Shown in pieces: positions 60,727 through 64,000 of a DNA stretch of 64,000 nt. The stretch covers positions 3,226,024 to 3,290,023 of the forward strand of contig NZ_KQ759763.1 in the NCBI RefSeq assembly GCF_001482195.1, given 5' to 3'. The position numbers were made by a program, and so were the translations under genes. The DNA comes from Luteimonas abyssi. GTDB taxonomy: Bacteria > Pseudomonadota > Gammaproteobacteria > Xanthomonadales > Xanthomonadaceae. The notes under the pieces are model-generated. The model made no database searches, had not been told where the DNA came from, and worked only from the letters and a program-made list of their open reading frames with translations. The first letter of the stretch is position 1, and each line of letters begins with the position of its first letter.

Positions 60727-61627
60727 CGCCAGGCTCCCAGAAGTCGTAGAAGTTGAACCAGTTGTACGGTGCGCTGCGGGCCCGATCCTCGAGCCTCGCC
60801 GCATAACGTCCGATGAGCGCCGGCAAGGCCTGCGCGCGCGCGCGGCGCGGCAGGTCCAGCCCGTCGCTGAACCATTCGAACGACAGGTCGTAGCGGTTGC
60901 CGCCGCGGTACAGCCCGAACGCCAGCACGATCGGCGCCTTGAGCACGCTGGCGATCAGCCAGGGCGCGGCCGGGAAGCGCGCCGGTGCGCCGAGGAACGG
61001 CACGCTGTGCGACGGTTCCCCGGGCTGGGTGCGATCGACCAGCAGCGCGACGATCGCGCCTTCGGCGATGGCCTCCTGGATCGCGAACATGATCGAGGGA
61101 CCGTCCTGCCCGGCGTCGATCACCGTGGCGGCGACCTCGGGGTTGAGCGCATCGAGCACCGCGGTGAGCGCAGCGCTGTGCTGGCGGTCCAGGACCACCC
61201 GCAACGGCACGTCCGGCCGACGCCGCGACAGCACCCGCAACACTTCGAAACTTCCCAGGTGGGAGCCGAACAGCAGCACGCCCTGCCCGCTGTCGACCTG
61301 ACGGTCCAGCCGCTCGATCCCGTCGACCCGGACGTCGAAGCGGCCGAGTTCGGTATCGCCCAGCAGGAAGATGCGATCGAGAATGGTCTGGGAGAAGGTG
61401 AGCAGATGCCGGAAACGCTCGCGCCAGCGCGGCGGCCGGCCCAGCACGCGGGTCAGGTAGGCGCGCGAATCGCGTCGCTCGTCGCCGCGCCGGAACAGGT
61501 AGTACAGCGTGGCCGGATACAGCAGCGCGCGCGCCAGGCCCCTGCCGCCATGGCGGCCGAGCGCGCAGATCGCCAGCACCGCCCAGCGCGCGCCGGCCTC
61601 GCGCCGGCCTTTCCACTGCGCGCTCAT
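60611..61627 (-). CDS. LpxL-family acyltransferase, aryl-polyene cluster
   Basis: A 338-residue member of the lysophospholipid acyltransferase family with HLGSFE (HX4E) in the GVLLFGSHLGSFEVLRVL block, VALLVDRTQ and PFLGAPARFPAAPW. It ends its conserved part at YNWFNFYDFW. About 40 low-complexity residues follow and run 116 bp into the LolA-like gene, an unusually long overlap that could reflect loss of an ancestral stop. It may attach a fatty acyl chain to the pigment's lipid anchor. It starts within the stop codon of the small dehydratase gene (ATGA). Confidence 0.86.
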   Translation of the reverse strand: MSAQWKGRREAGARWAVLAICALGRHGGRGLARALLYPATLYYLFRRGDERRDSRAYLTRVLGRPPRWRERFRHLLTFSQTILDRIFLLGDTELGRFDVRVDGIERLDRQVDSGQGVLLFGSHLGSFEVLRVLSRRRPDVPLRVVLDRQHSAALTAVLDALNPEVAATVIDAGQDGPSIMFAIQEAIAEGAIVALLVDRTQPGEPSHSVPFLGAPARFPAAPWLIASVLKAPIVLAFGLYRGGNRYDLSFEWFSDGLDLPRRARAQALPALIGRYAARLEDRARSAPYNWFNFYDFWEPGDDRVVHTDSARRAPSPVADGDAVRTASAVGLGTAADRD

Positions 61628-61917
61628 GCATCGGCTCCGCGGTCGCGGACGAACTCGCCGCTGGCGAGCAGCGTGTCCTCGCGGCTCACCCGGAACCGGT
61701 AGCGCGCGTCGTCGAGCCGCTCCAGCGTGATCGTCGCGGTCTGGCCGGGCAGCAAGGGCTGCAGGAACTTGACCTGCGGCAGGCGCCACGGCCCGGGGCC
61801 GAGCTCGGCTTCGAGCAGCGCGCTCACCCGGTCGAGCAGGACCACGCCGGGCACGACCGGACGGCCCGGGAAGTGCCCCGGCAGGCTCGGATGATCGTGC
61901 GGAATGACGAACTGCAT
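61624..61917 (-). CDS. Small FabA/FabZ-like dehydratase (ApeI-like)
   Basis: A 97-residue hotdog protein that retains the FabZ-type active-site region HPSLPGHFPGRPVVPGVVLLD and QVKFLQPLLPGQTA. It is the short dehydratase form regularly found in aryl-polyene clusters, and probably acts on 3-hydroxyacyl-ACP with the ApeP-like protein. It is coupled to the acyltransferase gene by ATGA and lies 119 bp after the PlsC-like gene. Confidence 0.85.
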   Translation of the reverse strand: MQFVIPHDHPSLPGHFPGRPVVPGVVLLDRVSALLEAELGPGPWRLPQVKFLQPLLPGQTATITLERLDDARYRFRVSREDTLLASGEFVRDRGADA

Positions 61918-62036
61918 GGCGACGGTGCGCGGGCCCGGGTGGCGGAGCGGGGGCAGAGCATACCCAATCCGCGGCGATGCCCCCGCGGCGGCGGCGCCAT
62001 GGGACGACCCGGACGGAGCGGTCGCCCCGGGGACGT

Positions 62037-62795
62037 TCAGCTGCGCTCGCGCAGCAGGGCCAGCACCTGTTCGCGGGCTTCGCGCGCCAACGATTGGCGA
62101 TCGCGGCCGGCCACCGCGATCGGCGTGCCGAACCGGACCCGGATCCGACCCGGTCGAACGCCGAACAGGCCGTCCGCCGGCAGCACCGCGCCGGTGCCTT
62201 CCAGGGCGACCGGCAGCACGTCGGCGCCGGCGGCCAGCGCGGTCTGGAAAGCACCCGGCTTGAACTCGGCGACCGTGGCGCCATCGCCGCGGGTGCCTTC
62301 GGGGAAGATGCACAGCACCGCACCGGCGCGCACCAGATCCGCCGACCGCTGCAGGCTGGCGGCGGCGGCGCGCCGACCATCGCGCGGAATGAACACCATC
62401 CCGGTCGCCCGCGCATAGCCGTTCACGAACGGCACGCGCTGCATTTCCTGCTTGAGCAGGAAGCGCAGCGGCACCGGGACCGCGCGGAACAGCGCACAGA
62501 TGTCGATCGCCGACTGGTGATTGGCGACCAGCACGTAGGGCCGCGACCAGTCGATCCCGGGATTCGGCTCGATCTCCAGCCGCGCGCCCGCGCCCCACAG
62601 GAGACCGGGAGCCCAGCATGACGAGGCCATCCGCAACGGAAGACGCCGCTGCCCCAGGCCGAGCGCCCACACGGCCAGGGCCAGCGCGATCCAACCCGCG
62701 GTCCAGAGCAGGGTGAACACCAACTGCAATGCATTGAGCACGGCCCATGCCAGGCGTGCGGGATCGGTCCGGAGGGCGGCGATTCTGTGATTCAC
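62037..62795 (-). CDS. PlsC-type 1-acylglycerol-3-phosphate acyltransferase
   Basis: A 252-residue membrane acyltransferase with an N-terminal hydrophobic segment and the PlsC motifs: NHQSAIDICAL (NHX4D), the FIPRDGRR segment, FPEGTRGDG and the VLPVALEGTGAVLP block. In aryl-polyene clusters it probably builds the lipid tail. The start is taken as GTG at 62795, since the frame stays open upstream over the neighbouring gene and the first internal ATG would cut off the membrane segment. The start is therefore moderately certain. Confidence 0.85.
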   Translation of the reverse strand: MNHRIAALRTDPARLAWAVLNALQLVFTLLWTAGWIALALAVWALGLGQRRLPLRMASSCWAPGLLWGAGARLEIEPNPGIDWSRPYVLVANHQSAIDICALFRAVPVPLRFLLKQEMQRVPFVNGYARATGMVFIPRDGRRAAAASLQRSADLVRAGAVLCIFPEGTRGDGATVAEFKPGAFQTALAAGADVLPVALEGTGAVLPADGLFGVRPGRIRVRFGTPIAVAGRDRQSLAREAREQVLALLRERS

Positions 62796-62857
62796 GGCGT
62801 GAAGGATACCCGGCGGCTCACACTTTGGGCCCGCGCTGCGCCGCGCGCACGGCCCGC

Positions 62858-63541
62858 TCAGCGCAGCAGGTCGCGCCAGAACGCCGGTCCCAGCCCACCC
62901 ATCCGGCGCATGAACTGCGCGAAGCTGGCGTAGCGGTTCGGGAAGCGTCGCTTGCGGTACACGTACTCGACCACGAACGTACCGCCGACGATGCCGTAGT
63001 TGGCGATGTTGGCGAACCAGGACCACTGGGTCCGGCTGATCGACACCGGCGGCGCGATGCCGAGCGTCGCCAGCAGCCCGTCGGGCACGGCGATCAGCGC
63101 CAGTACCATGTTGATCGCCGCCAGCATCGCCAGCAGCCACGCCCACAGGGCGGTCAGGCCGCGCGTGTAACGCACCAGGTCCGGCGCCAGCGGCTCGCCG
63201 GGCTGGCCTTCCAGAGCCTCCACGATGCGGCTGATCAGCGGCACCTGTCCTGGGCGCAGCGTGCGCCCGAACACCCAGGCGATGAAGGCGATGAAGGCCA
63301 CCGGCACCAGCAACAGCGGCACCCCGGCGTGACCGGCGACGTACAGCCAGCCCGCCCCGGCCAGCAGCGGCACCAATGCCAGCCACGCCCACGGACGCCG
63401 CGCCGCCAGCGGCGCGGCCAGCAACAGCGCCACCAGGGCCATCAGGGCGGCCAGCGACAGGGCATCGCTGCCCCACGCTGCGGCCAGGTGCGCCAGCACC
63501 GTGTAGCCGAGCGCCAGGACGATTTCGAGGATCAGCACCAT
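62858..63541 (-). CDS. COG4648-like polytopic membrane protein
   Basis: A 227-residue protein with about six transmembrane segments: hydrophobic runs at about 1-20, 28-45, 50-66, 72-90, 128-150 and a weaker one near 185. The middle loop RTLRPGQVPLISRIVEALEGQ and the C-terminal YVYRKRRFPNRYASFAQFMRRM match the COG4648 membrane proteins found in aryl-polyene clusters. The role is unknown; it is sometimes annotated as ketosynthase-associated without evidence. The 124-bp gap upstream separates it from the ACP gene. Confidence 0.82.
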   Translation of the reverse strand: MVLILEIVLALGYTVLAHLAAAWGSDALSLAALMALVALLLAAPLAARRPWAWLALVPLLAGAGWLYVAGHAGVPLLLVPVAFIAFIAWVFGRTLRPGQVPLISRIVEALEGQPGEPLAPDLVRYTRGLTALWAWLLAMLAAINMVLALIAVPDGLLATLGIAPPVSISRTQWSWFANIANYGIVGGTFVVEYVYRKRRFPNRYASFAQFMRRMGGLGPAFWRDLLR

Positions 63542-63665
63542 GGTGGCGGCAGGACTCCGGTCACGCGGTCGATCGCCTGCGCACGGTTCGGACGGCACGG
63601 ACGAAGGGCGGGCGGCGGCGGCCGGGGCAGGCAAGGGCGCGCCCGGAGGCGGGCACCCGCCGCGT

Positions 63666-63935
63666 TCAGTTGGCGCGGTGCGCCTCGACGTGGGCCGACA
63701 GCGCACGCAGCGAGGCGAAGATGCGACGGTTCTCGTCGCTGTCGGAACGCAGCTGGAAGCCGTACCGCTTGCTGATCGCCAGCGCCAGCTCGAGGGCATC
63801 GATCGAATCCAGGCCCAGCCCCTCGCCGAAAAGCGGCGCCTCCGGGTCGATATCGGCCGCCGCGACGTCCTCCAGGCCGAGGGCTTCGATCAGGAGTTCG
63901 GCGAGTTCGCGTTCGACGGGTGTCTGCTGGGTCAT
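63666..63935 (-). CDS. Acyl carrier protein, aryl-polyene type
   Basis: An 89-residue acidic acyl carrier protein. The phosphopantetheine attachment serine is S44 in GLGLDSIDALEL, and three predicted helices flank it. It should carry the aryl-polyene intermediates between the KS, KR and dehydratases. Its ATG overlaps a possible upstream stop codon (ATGA), implying a further cluster gene beyond the window. Confidence 0.9.
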   Translation of the reverse strand: MTQQTPVERELAELLIEALGLEDVAAADIDPEAPLFGEGLGLDSIDALELALAISKRYGFQLRSDSDENRRIFASLRALSAHVEAHRAN

Positions 63936-64000
63936 TCGGATTCCAAGAAATGAACGGGCGCGTGCACTGGCGCGCGTGGCTGTGATCGGCGTCGCGCTAT
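63932..64000 (-). CDS. Possible 3' end of the next pigment-cluster gene
   Basis: On the minus strand the last 22 codons before a TGA overlapping the ACP start (ATGA) are open and run off the window edge. The same junction type recurs throughout this cluster, which is the only support; the peptide itself is too short to identify. Confidence 0.3.
   Translation of the reverse strand: MARRRSQPRAPVHAPVHFLESE

Overview
The window is GC-rich chromosomal DNA from a gammaproteobacterium, most likely family Xanthomonadaceae (Lysobacter/Luteimonas/Xanthomonas relatives). Support comes from an RpoD with an Asp-rich spacer, a lysine-tailed topoisomerase I, TonB receptors of the Xanthomonas/Caulobacter type, S46 and S9 dipeptidyl peptidases, and an aryl-polyene (xanthomonadin-like) pigment cluster. 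The species is inference. No rRNA, tRNA, CRISPR array or insertion sequence was seen.

Layout. 1-310: intergenic repeat DNA. 0.4-11.2 kb: rpoD, dtd, an LpxL-family acyltransferase with two PH-domain membrane proteins, two glycosyltransferases, and rsmB-fmt-def. 11.4-18.7 kb: LysM protein, dprA, smg, a GYF_2 protein, topA and tsaC, a gene order that echoes the enterobacterial smf-smg-yrdC region. 18.9-25.4 kb: gltB and gltD (glutamate synthase), separated by about 500 bp of folded repeat DNA. 25.4-30.3 kb: S46 peptidase, a small hypothetical gene and uvrD.

30.4-45.6 kb is a carbohydrate-utilisation locus: two TonB-dependent receptors, a SapC protein, a cupin_8 protein, a flavin-dependent halogenase, a sodium/solute symporter, a LacI repressor and a lipoprotein GH3 beta-glucosidase. 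Near-identical 14-bp palindromes (TGACARCGCTGTCA) lie at both receptor promoters and in the lacI/GH3 divergent region, so one LacI regulon probably runs the locus. The proposed flow is outer-membrane uptake, hydrolysis by the surface or periplasmic GH3, then sugar import. The halogenase-cupin-SapC trio has no obvious place in plain sugar catabolism and is the most interesting candidate for an undescribed function.

45.6-51.0 kb: repeat-rich spacer with an 11-unit hexanucleotide array, a glutathione S-transferase, a DPP-IV-like peptidase, a cytoplasmic LysM protein and a YdcF-family protein. 51.1-64.0 kb: an aryl-polyene/xanthomonadin-type cluster, with ketosynthase, chain-length-factor-like partner, glycosyltransferase and a second flavin halogenase on the plus strand. 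On the minus strand lie an ACP, a COG4648-like membrane protein, acyltransferases, dehydratases, a LolA-like protein, an MMPL exporter and a ketoreductase, many joined by ATGA overlaps. The cluster continues past the right edge.
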